Below are positions 40,337 to 48,474 of a stretch of DNA of 48,474 nt, piece after piece; within the stretch, counting starts at the first letter, position 1, and each line of letters begins with the position of its first letter. The notes below the pieces were generated by a model. The model saw only the letters and a list, made by a program, of their open reading frames with translations, searched no databases and was not told where the DNA came from. The stretch covers positions 1-48,474 of the forward strand of contig JAWKHR010000047.1 of assembly GCA_041394725.1 (NCBI GenBank), read 5' to 3'. The position numbers were made by a program, and so were the translations under genes. The DNA comes from JAWKHR01 sp041394725 (GTDB taxonomy: Bacteria > Acidobacteriota > Vicinamibacteria > Vicinamibacterales > SCN-69-37).

Positions 40337-43300
40337 ATGACGTCCCCCGTAATCCGCTTTCTGACCCGGCATGCGCTGGCCGTTGCGCTCGCGCTGGCGC
40401 TCCTGCCCGCCGCGACAACGCTGGCGCAGCATCCGGCTCAGGGTGGCCCGCTGGCGCCGGCCGATGCCGCTGCGCTCGCCCAGCGTGGCAGCGCGCGGTC
40501 GGCCGAACCCGCCGCCGATGCCGCCTCGCATCCCCGCGCGGCCGACGGCAGGAAGATCCTGACGCTCGACGACTACGGGCCCTGGAACCGGATCACCGGC
40601 GCGTCGATCTCGGACGACGGCGCGTGGATGACGTACACCTACGCGCCGAACACCGGCGACAGCACGCTGTTCGTCAAGGCGATGGACGGCGAGAAGCTCT
40701 ACACCGTCGCGATTGGCGGATCCGGCGGCGGCGGGCGGGGCGGCGGGCGCGGCGGCGGTGGCGGCGGAGGCGGCGCGCAGTTCTCCGACGACGGCCACTG
40801 GATCGGCTACTTCGTGAACCCGCCGACGCCCCCGCCCGACGCGGCGCCGCGGTGCGGCGGGTGGTCGCGGCGCCGGCCGCGCGGGTGGCGGCGCACCGCA
40901 GCGGCGGCGGGACTGGCGGCGCCAGGGCCGGCGGCGCGACGGCCGGCAACGGCCCGGTCCGGCATTTCGAGCTGCTGAACCTCGCGACCGGCGACAAGTA
41001 CGACGCGCCGAACGTCGGGTTTCCAGTTCTCGAAGGGCTGGCGTGGCTCGCCATCAAGATGAACGGCAGCCAGGAGGGCGCGTCGCACCGCGGCACCGAC
41101 CTGCTGCTGCGCCGCCTGTCGGACGGCACCACGCAGAACGTCGGCAACGTCGCGCAGTACGACTTCGACGATGCCGGGAAGGTCGTCGCCTACACGGTGG
41201 ACGCCGCCGACCAGCTCGGCAACGGCGTCTTCGTCCTGGACCTCGCCTCGGGGACGACCCGCGCGCTCGACACCGACCGCAAGACCTACGACAGCCTCTC
41301 CTGGCGCGCCGACTCGACCGATCTCGTCGCGCTGCGCGGCGAACAGCCCGACGGAAAGACGCAGCGCGAGAACGTCCTGCTGGCCTGGACCGGCGCCGGC
41401 TCCGCGAACCCGTCGCCGATCGTCTGGGACCCGTCTACCGACAATTCCTTCCCGAGCGGCTTCGTGCTGAGCGAGTTCTCCGCGCCGCGCTGGAGCGAGG
41501 ACGGGTCGCGGCTCTTCGTCGGCATCAAGGAGCAGGAGGACAAGCCCGAGGAGTCGAGCGAGCCGAAGGCGAACCTCGACATCTACCACTGGAAGGACGT
41601 GGACCTGCAGTCCGAGCAGATCGTCCGGATCGCGCAGCTCCGCCGCGCCACCTACGCGTCGGCCCTGTCGATCCCGTCGAAGACGTTCGTCCGGCTGGCC
41701 GACGACGCGATCGACGTGACGACGACGGCCGATGCGCCAAGATCAGTCGACCCGACGCCGTACCAGCACGATCCTCCGGAAGGCGATCCGTCGCGCGCCG
41801 ACTACTACCGCATCGACACGTCCACCGGCCAGAGTGATTGCTCATCGCGAAGCACCTGTTCCGCACGATGGGCACGTCGCCCGACAGCCGCTGGTTCCTG
41901 TTCCTCGAGAACATGCACGTGAAGGGCTTCAACCTTCGAGACCGGGAAGACCGTCGTCGTGGACGCCGCGACGAAGAGCTTCATCGACACTGACGACGAT
42001 CACGTTGGCCGAGAAGCCCATCTGGGGGATGGGCGGTGGACGAAGGACGGGCAGCACGTGCTGTTGCATGACAAGTTCGACCTCTCTGGTCGGTGCCGCT
42101 CGACGGCAGCAAGGGCGTCAACCTGACGAACGGCGGGCGCCAAGGCGGAGACGGTGTTACAGGCTGGCGCGGTTTCGGCGCGGCGGGCGCGGCGGGTTCG
42201 GCGGCGCGGCGGCGGGGCCGCCGACGAGGGCATCGACCTGTCCTGAGCCCCAGACGCCTGTCTTCGCCTACGGCGACCGCACGAAGAAGTCCGGTTACTA
42301 CCGGCTGCCCGCCGGCGGCGGCACGCCGACGCCGCTCATCTGGGAGGACGAGAGCATCGGCGGCGCGCAGAAGGCGAAGGATGCCGACAAGGTCATCTTC
42401 ACGCGGCAGACGTTCGAGATGTTCCCGACTACTGGGTGAGTGACACGGCTCGCGTCACCGCGGAAGGTGACCGACGCGAACCCGCAGATCGCGGAGTACG
42501 CGTGGGGCCGCCGGGTGCTCGTGGACTTCACGACCAGCAAGGGGAAGAAGCTGCAGGGCACGCTCACGCTGCCGGCCGGGTACGGAGCCGTAAGAAGCAC
42601 CGATGCTGGTCTACATCTACGAGATTCTCTCGAACACGCACCACCAGTTCGATGCCGGTCTACGACGACCGGCCGCACATGAGCGAGTACGCGAGCGACG
42701 GCTACCTCTTCGTCTTCGCCGGACATCGTCTACGACATTGGCCATCCGGGGACGTCGGCCCTCGACTGCGTCACCTCGGGCGTGAAGAAGGTGATCGAGT
42801 TGGGCTACGCCGACCTGGCGCACATCGGCCTGCAGGGCCACAGCTGGGGCGGCTACGAGTCGTCGTTCATCCTCACGCAGACGAACATGTCGCCGCGGTC
42901 GTCACCGGCGCGCCGCTGACGGACGCCATCAGGTACGCGGCGAGCTGTACAAGTCGAGCGGCGCGTGGAACGGCGGCATCCTGGAGACCAGCCAGGGCCG
43001 CATGGGCGCCGAGACGACGCCGTGGAACGCGCGGGAGCTCTACGAAAGCGAGTCGCCGCTCTTCAACGTGATGAAGATCCAGACGCCGTTCCTGATCCTG
43101 CAGGGCACGGCCGACGGCGCGGTGGACTGGAACCAGGGGCTGGAGTTCTACCTGGCCGCGCGGCGGAACGACAAGCAGGTGATCTTCCTGTCCTATCCGG
43201 ACGAGCCGCACCACCTGGCGAAGGAAGAGAACCAGAAGGACTTCCAGATCCGGATGAAGCAGTTCTTCGACCACTACCTGAAGGGCGCGCCCGAAACGGA

Positions 43301-43352
43301 GTGGATGAAGAACGGCCTGCCGCAGGTGAAGAAGGGGTCGGAGATCCGGTAG
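40337..43352 (+). pseudogene. S9 family prolyl oligopeptidase-like peptidase with about ten frameshifts
   Basis: A signal peptide (LAVALALALLPAATTLAQ) and the propeller opening ILTLDDYGPWNRIT start the gene, whose full length would be about 1000 residues. A Gly/Arg run of roughly 20 residues (GGGGRGGGRGGGGGGGG) interrupts the first blade. The frame changes near 40850, 41835, 41930, 42000-42090 (two), 42230, 42430, 42590, 42655, 42720, 42900 and 42945, each time with recognisable sequence on both sides, such as FRTMGTSPDSRW, KDGQHVLLHDKFDL, VFAYGDRTKKSGYY, PIAEYAWG-like QIAEYAWGRRVL and VYDDRPHMSEYAS. The catalytic Ser is in GHSWGGYES (near 42839), Asp in GTADGAVDW and His in DEPHHLAKEE. Dense single-base losses point to poor sequence quality rather than slow decay, but both fit. 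Confidence 0.88.
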
Positions 43353-43580
43353 GGGGACGGGTGTGCCGCCCTGCGCCGCTTCCGGATCGCGCACGGAGGC
43401 TATCCGGATGATCCGTCGGCCCTGGTGCCCGAGTACCTCGATCGCCTGCCAATCGACCCGTACACCGGACAGCCGCCGGTCTACGCGCGCCAGGGTGAGG
43501 GCTTCACGCTCCGGGCGCAGGGCAGCGAGGACCTGCCGGAATCCGCGAAGCGGGCGCTGCAGTGGAGCGTGGCGAGGTAG
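43353..43580 (+). pseudogene. C-terminal remnant of a hypothetical protein
   Basis: After the peptidase stop the same frame stays open for 75 codons. It reads LRRFRIAHGGYPDDPSALVP, then EYLDRLPIDPYTGQPPVYAR and a tail ending LQWSVAR. This is the C-terminal module of a recurring acidobacterial protein (a pilin-like GYP/DPYTG pattern), but there is no start codon, so only the end remains. It may be a leftover of a lost gene or the tail of a second gene missing by assembly error. Confidence 0.7.
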
Positions 43581-43601
43581 GACGCGACGACGGACTCGTC
43601 C

Positions 43602-43901
43602 TCAGGCCGTCCTGGGAAGCGCCCGGACCTTCGGCTTCTGCCCGCGGGCCTTCAGGGCGTGCCAGAGATCCCACTTCGCCTGGAGCGCCAGCCAGATCTG
43701 GGCGTCCCAGCGCGTCAGGGCCTCGAGGAGCAGCGCCGTATCGGCGCTGACGCTCCGGCGGCCCCTGATGATGGCGTTGAGTCGCTGGAAGGGGATGCCC
43801 ATCCGTCGCGCGGCCTCGACCTGCGAGACGCCGAGCGGTTCGAGAAACTCCTTCAGGAGCATCTCGCCAGGATGGGTCGGCGGGCGATGCGTGGGCAGCA
43901 T
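43602..43901 (-). CDS. higA: HigA family addiction-module antitoxin (XRE helix-turn-helix)
   Basis: 99 residues beginning MLPTHRPPTHPGEMLLKEFL, the typical HigA/VapI opening PPTHPGEML. The helix-turn-helix is SQVEAARRMGIPFQRLNAII followed by RGRRSVSADTALLLEA and the C-terminal WDLWHALK. It is second in the pair, 9 bases after higB, the reversed order usual for higBA. It should bind the operator upstream of higB and neutralise HigB. Confidence 0.93.
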   Translation of the reverse strand: MLPTHRPPTHPGEMLLKEFLEPLGVSQVEAARRMGIPFQRLNAIIRGRRSVSADTALLLEALTRWDAQIWLALQAKWDLWHALKARGQKPKVRALPRTA

Positions 43902-43910
43902 GTCAGAGTC

Positions 43911-44201
43911 TCAGTGGTAGTCCGTACACCGAACGTCAAAAGCGTTCCCGCCATCGAAGCGGAAGACGACGCGGTACTGATCGTTCACCCGGACGGCGTG
44001 CCAGCCGCGCAGGGCACCGGACAGTGCATGCAGGCGATTGCCCGGCGGCACGTTCAGGTCGTCGAGCCTGGTGACGGCGTCAATCTGGTCCAGCCGCCGA
44101 CGGGCCGCGGGCCAGACGTCCCGGGGGATGCGTCGTGCCGCCTTCGTGTTGCGTCCGTTCCAGATATCCCGCGTGGTGTCGTCGGCCAGTGACCGGATCA
44201 C
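43911..44201 (-). CDS. higB: HigB/RelE-type toxin
   Basis: 96 residues from a GTG at 44201 (VIRSLADDTTRDIWNG). The ParE/RelE fold is recognisable from RRRLDQIDAVTRLDDLNVPP, LSGALRGWHAVRVNDQYRVV and the final FDVRCTDYH. The motif NDQYRVVFRFD is typical of HigB, which cuts mRNA on the ribosome. It is first in the pair, with a palindrome 13 bases upstream. Both proteins look intact, so the module should be active. Confidence 0.93.
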   Translation of the reverse strand: MIRSLADDTTRDIWNGRNTKAARRIPRDVWPAARRRLDQIDAVTRLDDLNVPPGNRLHALSGALRGWHAVRVNDQYRVVFRFDGGNAFDVRCTDYH

Positions 44202-44213
44202 ACGAATAGCATC

Positions 44214-44234
44214 ATAGCACGCCTAGCGTGCTAT
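44214..44234. promoter_or_regulatory. Operator palindrome of higBA
   Basis: Arms ATAGCACGC and GCGTGCTAT match perfectly (9 bp) around CTA. The site begins 13 bases upstream of the higB start and is the expected HigA-binding operator. Confidence 0.75.
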
Positions 44235-44314
44235 CCCTGCGGCCTGTCGTCACGACACCACGGCAAGGAGGGATCTGACGGACGGCCGCCCGCGCGGCCG
44301 TGACTCCCCACGTT

Positions 44315-44329
44315 CTTTGTGATACAAAG
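44315..44329. promoter_or_regulatory. Inverted repeat upstream of an ADOP permease
   Basis: CTTTGT and ACAAAG flank GAT, a perfect 6-base inverted repeat ending 40 bases before the GTG start of the permease. The AT-rich stretch is the only promoter-like sequence between higB and the permease. No regulator gene is adjacent. Confidence 0.5.
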
Positions 44330-44368
44330 TTCTAATGCACTCCCGGCCCGCGACCCCGGACCCCGCCC

Positions 44369-46843
44369 GTGCCTAGCCCCGTCACCGACCTGCTCCAGGC
44401 CGCGCGCACGCTCCTGAAGGCGCGCGCGTTCACCCTCGTGTGCGTGATCTCGCTCGGCGTCGGGATGGGCATCGTGATGGCCATCCTGCTGCTGCTCCGC
44501 CTGTTCGGCACGCCACCGGGCATCGAGACCCGCGGCCTCGCCGAGCTCGTGATCCGGCCGAGCGGGCCCCTCCTCGCGCGCGCGGGCACCGACATGATCG
44601 GCACCTGGTCCTATCCCGACTACCTCGACGTGCGCGACGCCGCCCGCGACCTCACCATCACCGGCTGGAGTGCCGGCGAAGGGCTCTACACGCCCGCGGA
44701 CCAGACCGCCGCGATCGCGCTTCCCACGATGTACGTGTCGAGCAACTACTTCTCGACCGTCGGCGTCGCCCTCGCGCGCGGACCCGGGTTCACCGCGACC
44801 GACGATGCCTCGCACGCGGAGCCGGAGGCCGTCATCAGCCACCGCATCTGGCAGGTGCGCTTCAACGGCGATCCCGGCATCATCGGCCGCACGATCACGA
44901 TCAACGGCACCGGCCACGTCATCGTCGGCGTGACGCCCGACGCCTTCCGCGGCCACATCGCCGGCCTCGACGACGGCTACTACCAGCTCTGGCTGCCGCT
45001 GTCGCGCCATCCGCGGCTCGCGGGCGAGGAGAGCGCGCGCCTCGCGCGTGACGTGTCCTGGGTCCAGGCGCTGACACGCCTGCCGGACGGCACGACGATC
45101 GCGCAGGCCGACGCGCGGGTCCACGCCGTGATGGCGGGCCTGGCCACGCGATACGCCGCCACGAATGCGGACAAGGACGGCGGCGTCGAGCCGTACTTTC
45201 CCGGCGGCGCGCCTTCACGGGCGCAGGCGACGTTCGCCCAGTGGATGCTGCTCGGCCTGTCGGGCGTCGTGCTGCTCGTCGTCGGCCTCAACATCTCGGG
45301 GATGATGCTGGTCCGCAGCGCGATGCGCGAGCGGGAACTGGCCGTGCGCCAGGCGATGGGCGCGAGCCGCTGGCGGCTGATGCGGTACCACCTCACGGAG
45401 GCCCTGGTCCTGGCGGTCTTCGGTGGCAGCCTCGCGTCCGCGATCCTCTTCGGCGTGCCGGTGATCGTGGCGTGGGCGATGGGCGTCTGGGGTCCGGTGC
45501 TCGATCTCTTCACGGCCGACCCGCGACTGGCGCTCCAGTGCCTCGCGCTCTGCTTCGTCACGACGCTCGTGCTCGGGTTCCTGCCGGCGCTGCGGTTCAG
45601 CCGGCCCGGCATCATCGCGTCGCTCAGGAACGATCACCCCGGTGGCGGACAGCGCGTGGGCCGGATGCAGCGGCTGACGGCGGCGGCGCAGGCGGGCCTC
45701 GCCGTGCCGTTCCTCGTGATGTGCGGCATCCAGTTCGACCAGGCGCGCGCGACGGCGTTCGCCGACACGGGATTCACGCCGGCCGGGCTCTACGCGGCGC
45801 GACTGAGCCTCACCGCCCTCACGGCGACGGAGGACGAACGCCAGCTGTTCGTGCGCCGGGTCCGCGACGCCGTGGCGCAGGCGCCGGGCGTCGCCTCGGC
45901 AGGCGTGGGCGACGGCGTCCCGCTCGACTTCCGCGGCCGCGGCATTCGCGTGGCGCGCGAGGGCGACTCGACGTTCGCGACGGTCCACTCGACCCGCGTC
46001 GAGGCCGGGTATCTCGAGGCGATCGGCACGCGGCTCCTGCTCGGCCGCGCGATCGACGAGGAGGACCGCGACGGCGCGGAGCCCGTCGTGATGCTGTCCG
46101 AGCCGCTGGCGCGCCAGCTCTTCCCGACCGGCGACCCCGTCGGGCAGCGGGTCGCCCTGGCGTCGCCGGGGCAGGAGCCGCGCCTGCATACCGTCGTCGG
46201 CGTGACGGCCGATCTGGTGTCCACGCAGATGGGGAACCCGCGGCCGCAGCTCTTCCTCGCGCTGGCGCAGCATCCCGCGACCACGGTGTTCGTGGTCGCA
46301 CGGGGCGCCCCGTCCGACGCGTCGATGCGCGCGGCGTTCGACGGCGCGGTCGCCGAGGGACTTCGCGCCGTCGCGTCGGCCGCGAAGCCCGAGGACGTCT
46401 TCCGGCAGCTCATCACGGGCGGCTGGCTGATCCAGAACAGCCGGTCGGACCTGATGACGAGCTCGGCGGTGGGCGGCGTGGCGGCCGGCGTGGCGCTGGT
46501 GCTGGCCGCGCTCGGCGTCTACGGCGTCATCGCGTTCGTCGTCGCGACGCGGACGCGCGAGATCGGCATTCGCGTGGCGCTCGGCGCCTCGCGGATCCGG
46601 GTGCTGCGCGACGTCCTCGGCAACGCGCTCAGCCTCGTGGTCCCGGGGATCGGCGTGGGGTTGCTGCTCGCCGCGCTCTGGGTGCACTACGCGGGCGAGG
46701 TCTGGTACCAGGCGGGCGCGGCCGAGCCGTTCATCTACGCGCTGGCGGCGGCGACGTCGTTCGTCGTGGCCGCCCTCGCGGGCGTGCCCTCCGCGCGACG
46801 GGCGGCCGCGGTGCAGCCAATCGTGGCGCTCAAGGCGGAGTAG
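44369..46843 (+). CDS. ADOP-type ABC transporter permease (MacB/FtsX family)
   Basis: 824 residues from a GTG at 44369, no prefix region. The entry is TDLLQAARTLLKARAFTLVC with TM1 VISLGVGMGIVMAILLLLRL. The first periplasmic region (about 45-275) is followed by FtsX helices (WMLLGLSGVVLLVVGLNISG) and RELAVRQAMGASRWRLMRYH. The second half ends ARRAAAVQPIVALKAE. It diverges from higBA and is followed by the PEP-mutase-like gene after 52 bases. As with the other ADOPs no ATPase is adjacent. Confidence 0.95.
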   Translation: MPSPVTDLLQAARTLLKARAFTLVCVISLGVGMGIVMAILLLLRLFGTPPGIETRGLAELVIRPSGPLLARAGTDMIGTWSYPDYLDVRDAARDLTITGWSAGEGLYTPADQTAAIALPTMYVSSNYFSTVGVALARGPGFTATDDASHAEPEAVISHRIWQVRFNGDPGIIGRTITINGTGHVIVGVTPDAFRGHIAGLDDGYYQLWLPLSRHPRLAGEESARLARDVSWVQALTRLPDGTTIAQADARVHAVMAGLATRYAATNADKDGGVEPYFPGGAPSRAQATFAQWMLLGLSGVVLLVVGLNISGMMLVRSAMRERELAVRQAMGASRWRLMRYHLTEALVLAVFGGSLASAILFGVPVIVAWAMGVWGPVLDLFTADPRLALQCLALCFVTTLVLGFLPALRFSRPGIIASLRNDHPGGGQRVGRMQRLTAAAQAGLAVPFLVMCGIQFDQARATAFADTGFTPAGLYAARLSLTALTATEDERQLFVRRVRDAVAQAPGVASAGVGDGVPLDFRGRGIRVAREGDSTFATVHSTRVEAGYLEAIGTRLLLGRAIDEEDRDGAEPVVMLSEPLARQLFPTGDPVGQRVALASPGQEPRLHTVVGVTADLVSTQMGNPRPQLFLALAQHPATTVFVVARGAPSDASMRAAFDGAVAEGLRAVASAAKPEDVFRQLITGGWLIQNSRSDLMTSSAVGGVAAGVALVLAALGVYGVIAFVVATRTREIGIRVALGASRIRVLRDVLGNALSLVVPGIGVGLLLAALWVHYAGEVWYQAGAAEPFIYALAAATSFVVAALAGVPSARRAAAVQPIVALKAE

Positions 46844-46895
46844 AGTACCGGCGCGCCGAGGGTGGCCCGCGGCGCTCACACCCGGGAGTCCGCTC

Positions 46896-47699
46896 ATGAC
46901 GTCGCATGACCATCGAGTCGCCGAGTTCCGTCGCCTGCACGCGTCGGGCTGCTTCGTGATGCCGAATCCGTGGGACGTGGGCAGCGCGCGCGTGCTGGAG
47001 CAGATGGGGTTCCCGGCGCTGGCGACGACCAGTGCCGGCTTCGCGTGGACGCTGGGCCGCCCGGACAACGGGGTCACGCGCGACGAGGCGCTGGCGCACC
47101 TCCACGCGATCGTGGCCGCCGTCGGCGTGCCGGTGAACGCCGACTTCGAGGGTGGCTACGCGGTCGAGCCGGACGACGTCGCCGCGAACGTGACGCTGGC
47201 CGTCGCGACCGGCATCGCCGGACTCTCGATCGAGGATTCCACGGGCGACCCGGAGCACCCGTTGCACGACTTCGACCTGGCGGTGGCCCGGGTTCGCGCG
47301 GCGCGCCAGGCCATCGACCGGAGCGGCACCGGCGTCGTCCTCACCGGGCGGTCCGAAGGTTTCGTGTGCGGCCGCCCGGACATCGACGAGACGGTGCGGC
47401 GGCTGCGGGCGTACGCGGAGGCCGGCGCCGACTGCCTCTACGCACCGCGCATCGAGACGATGGAGCACATCGGCGCGGTGATCGCCGCGGCGTCGCCGAA
47501 GCCGGTCAACCTGCTGATCAACGCGCCGTTCATCACGGTGGCCCAGGCCGCGGCGATGGGCGTGCGCCGGATCAGCGTGGGCGGCACGCTCGCGCGCACG
47601 GCGTGGGCGGGGTTCCTGGAGGCGGCGCGGGAGATCGCCGAGGCCGGGACGTTCTCCCGGTTCCGGCAGTTGCCGCAGGTGGATGCGCTGTTGAGGTAG
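46896..47699 (+). CDS. Isocitrate lyase/PEP mutase family protein
   Basis: 267 residues forming the PEP-mutase TIM barrel. N-terminal CFVMPNPWDVGSARVLEQMG, LATTSAGFAWTLG, VNADFEGGYA (metal Asp) and GLSIEDSTGD are the signature stretches; the C-terminus ends RQLPQVDALLR. The lyase KKCGH loop is replaced by VLTGRSEGFVCGRP, so it is probably not isocitrate lyase but one of the oxaloacetate decarboxylase or 2,3-dimethylmalate lyase-like members. Cytoplasmic. It follows the ADOP gene by 52 bases on the same strand; a link is not obvious. Confidence 0.92.
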   Translation: MTSHDHRVAEFRRLHASGCFVMPNPWDVGSARVLEQMGFPALATTSAGFAWTLGRPDNGVTRDEALAHLHAIVAAVGVPVNADFEGGYAVEPDDVAANVTLAVATGIAGLSIEDSTGDPEHPLHDFDLAVARVRAARQAIDRSGTGVVLTGRSEGFVCGRPDIDETVRRLRAYAEAGADCLYAPRIETMEHIGAVIAAASPKPVNLLINAPFITVAQAAAMGVRRISVGGTLARTAWAGFLEAAREIAEAGTFSRFRQLPQVDALLR

Positions 47700-47722
47700 T
47701 CCTGGCTCGCGCCAGGGAGGCG

Positions 47723-48313
47723 ATGCCGTCCATGAGCATCTTCGAGCCGCTGTTCCTCCTGCTGGCGCTGATCGCCACGGTCACGTTGGTCGTCGCCGGC
47801 GTGCTCGCGATGGCCGGGCGACGCGATCGCGCCGGCCGGGTGCTGCGGCGGCTCGGCGTGGCCGCCGCGCTCTACTTCGTCGTGGCGATCGCCGTGTCCG
47901 CGGCGTCGCCCCGGCGGTACTACCAGGTCGGCGAGGAACGGTGCTTCGACGACTGGTGCCTGACCGTGACGGACGTCCGGCGGGCGCCGACCACCGGCGG
48001 CCGCGTCTACGACGTGTCCCTGCGCCTGTCGAACCACGCGCGCCGGGTGCCCATGGGCGAACGCGGCACGGTGGTCTACCTGACCGACGGCCGGGACCGG
48101 CGGTTCGATCCGATCGCCGACCCGTCGGACGTCCCGTTCGACGCGGTGCTCCAGCCAGGCGAATCGGTGACCACGCATCGCCGGTTCGACGTGCCGGCCG
48201 ACGCGCGTGACCTCGGCCTGGTCTACCGTCATGAAGGCGGGTTTCCGATCGCGTGGTTCATCATCGGCGAGGGCGGCTGGTTCGGGAAGCCCGCGATCGT
48301 CCGGCTGGAGTGA
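47723..48313 (+). CDS. Membrane-anchored protein with immunoglobulin-like extracellular domain, unknown family
   Basis: 196 residues from ATG 47723, with a second ATG at 47732. Two hydrophobic helices (PLFLLLALIATVTLVVAGVLA and LGVAAALYFVVAIAVSAAS) are followed by a beta-rich domain (YYQVGEERCFDDWCLTVTDV, VYDVSLRLSNHARRVPMGER and DVPADARDLGLVYRHEGGF). A Cys pair in RCFDDWCL may form a disulfide. The strand pattern resembles DUF4352-like Ig folds. It begins 23 bases after the previous stop. No named function. Confidence 0.82.
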   Translation: MPSMSIFEPLFLLLALIATVTLVVAGVLAMAGRRDRAGRVLRRLGVAAALYFVVAIAVSAASPRRYYQVGEERCFDDWCLTVTDVRRAPTTGGRVYDVSLRLSNHARRVPMGERGTVVYLTDGRDRRFDPIADPSDVPFDAVLQPGESVTTHRRFDVPADARDLGLVYRHEGGFPIAWFIIGEGGWFGKPAIVRLE

Positions 48314-48385
48314 GCGGCGCGGTCAGGGTGGCAACGGGACACGCGCCGGACCGGCCGGGCGTATAGTCGAGAGAGGAGGTCGTAA

Positions 48386-48474
48386 GTGCCGATGCCTCTT
48401 CCCATCCCCCGGTTCCGTCATCCTCGCGTCTTCATTCGTCGTTCCGCACTCCTTACCGTGTTCCTCGTCGTCGC
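48386..48474 (+). CDS. Start of a secreted protein, cut by the right edge
   Basis: The best ribosome site in this region, GAGAGGAGGT, precedes a GTG at 48386 (and an ATG at 48392). The 29 visible codons encode PLPIPRFRHPRVFIRRSALL and then TVFLVV, a basic stretch followed by the beginning of a hydrophobic signal or anchor. Nothing more can be said. Confidence 0.6.
   Translation, partial: MPMPLPIPRFRHPRVFIRRSALLTVFLVV

Noticed and set aside
40720..40780. Gly/Arg run in the S9 peptidase as a possible tandem-repeat element
   Set aside because: It is a low-complexity insert inside a blade, encoded by mixed GGC/GGG codons, not a defined repeat unit.
45215..47077. 620-codon minus-strand frame opposite the last ADOP gene
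   Set aside because: Antisense composition, no domain, crosses two real genes.
1..48474. tRNA, rRNA or CRISPR array
   Set aside because: No cloverleaf-like segment, rRNA stretch or regularly spaced repeats were found by reading; the longest repeats are two-copy.

Overview
This 48.5 kb window has very high GC content and strong third-position G/C bias. The gene content points to the Acidobacteriota, most likely a Vicinamibacteria-type lineage. It carries four ADOP-type (acidobacterial duplicated orphan permease) MacB/FtsX permeases, two of them behind a PadR regulator and with the extra N-terminal prefix region. It also carries DUF885, M20, M24 and S9 secreted peptidases, a GH2-DUF1080 fusion, an ankyrin protein with the typical LEHLKKQAK start, and a cupin that closely resembles, from memory, the hydroxynitrile lyase of the acidobacterium Granulicella. 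The lineage call is inferred from families, not from a marker gene. I saw no rRNA, tRNA or CRISPR array.

Layout. 1-7.5 kb (minus strand): a membrane-anchored flavin reductase cut by the left edge, then an operon of M20 peptidase, ABC ATPase, ABC permease and DUF885 peptidase, fed from the right, and a secreted collagen-like protein. 7.7-16.2 kb: an orphan ADOP permease, a secreted M24 peptidase, a small cupin-like protein with a clear promoter, the first vapBC pair, and a 1001-residue GH2-DUF1080 enzyme. 16.2-20.3 kb: DinB protein, a Ser/Thr kinase with six membrane helices in front of the kinase domain, a second vapBC pair with a perfect 18-base palindrome, and an amidohydrolase. 20.4-24.2 kb: PadR with a frameshifted ADOP permease, a frameshifted Phd antitoxin without a toxin, and a sialidase cut to about a quarter of family length; the last two meet at an apparent junction. 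24.2-27.8 kb: an outer-membrane barrel protein and, divergent from it, a second barrel protein followed by a secreted protein with kinase-like catalytic motifs.

27.8-32.7 kb: an ECF sigma factor with a small membrane protein, a two-domain lysozyme-inhibitor-like protein, a CPBP protease with a membrane partner, and an ankyrin protein. 32.8-37.1 kb: LysR divergent from a cupin and a zinc alcohol dehydrogenase; then three genes linked by ATGA overlaps: ECF sigma, zinc anti-sigma and a methyltransferase that starts with a signal-like segment. 37.1-43.6 kb: PadR and intact ADOP permease, an S9 prolyl oligopeptidase broken by about ten frameshifts, and a C-terminal gene remnant. 43.6-48.5 kb: higBA with a palindromic operator, another ADOP permease, a PEP-mutase/isocitrate-lyase-like enzyme, a small membrane protein and the start of a secreted protein.

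Common threads are export of macrolide-type or unknown substrates (ADOPs under PadR control), secreted peptidases, and small toxin-antitoxin modules (two vapBC, one higBA, one orphan phd). The most promising unexplained unit is the barrel plus kinase-like secreted protein pair at 24.9-27.8 kb. Frameshifts are concentrated in two stretches (22.1-23.7 kb and 40.8-43.0 kb). Because the reading frames between shifts stay well conserved, sequencing or assembly error is at least as likely as gene decay.
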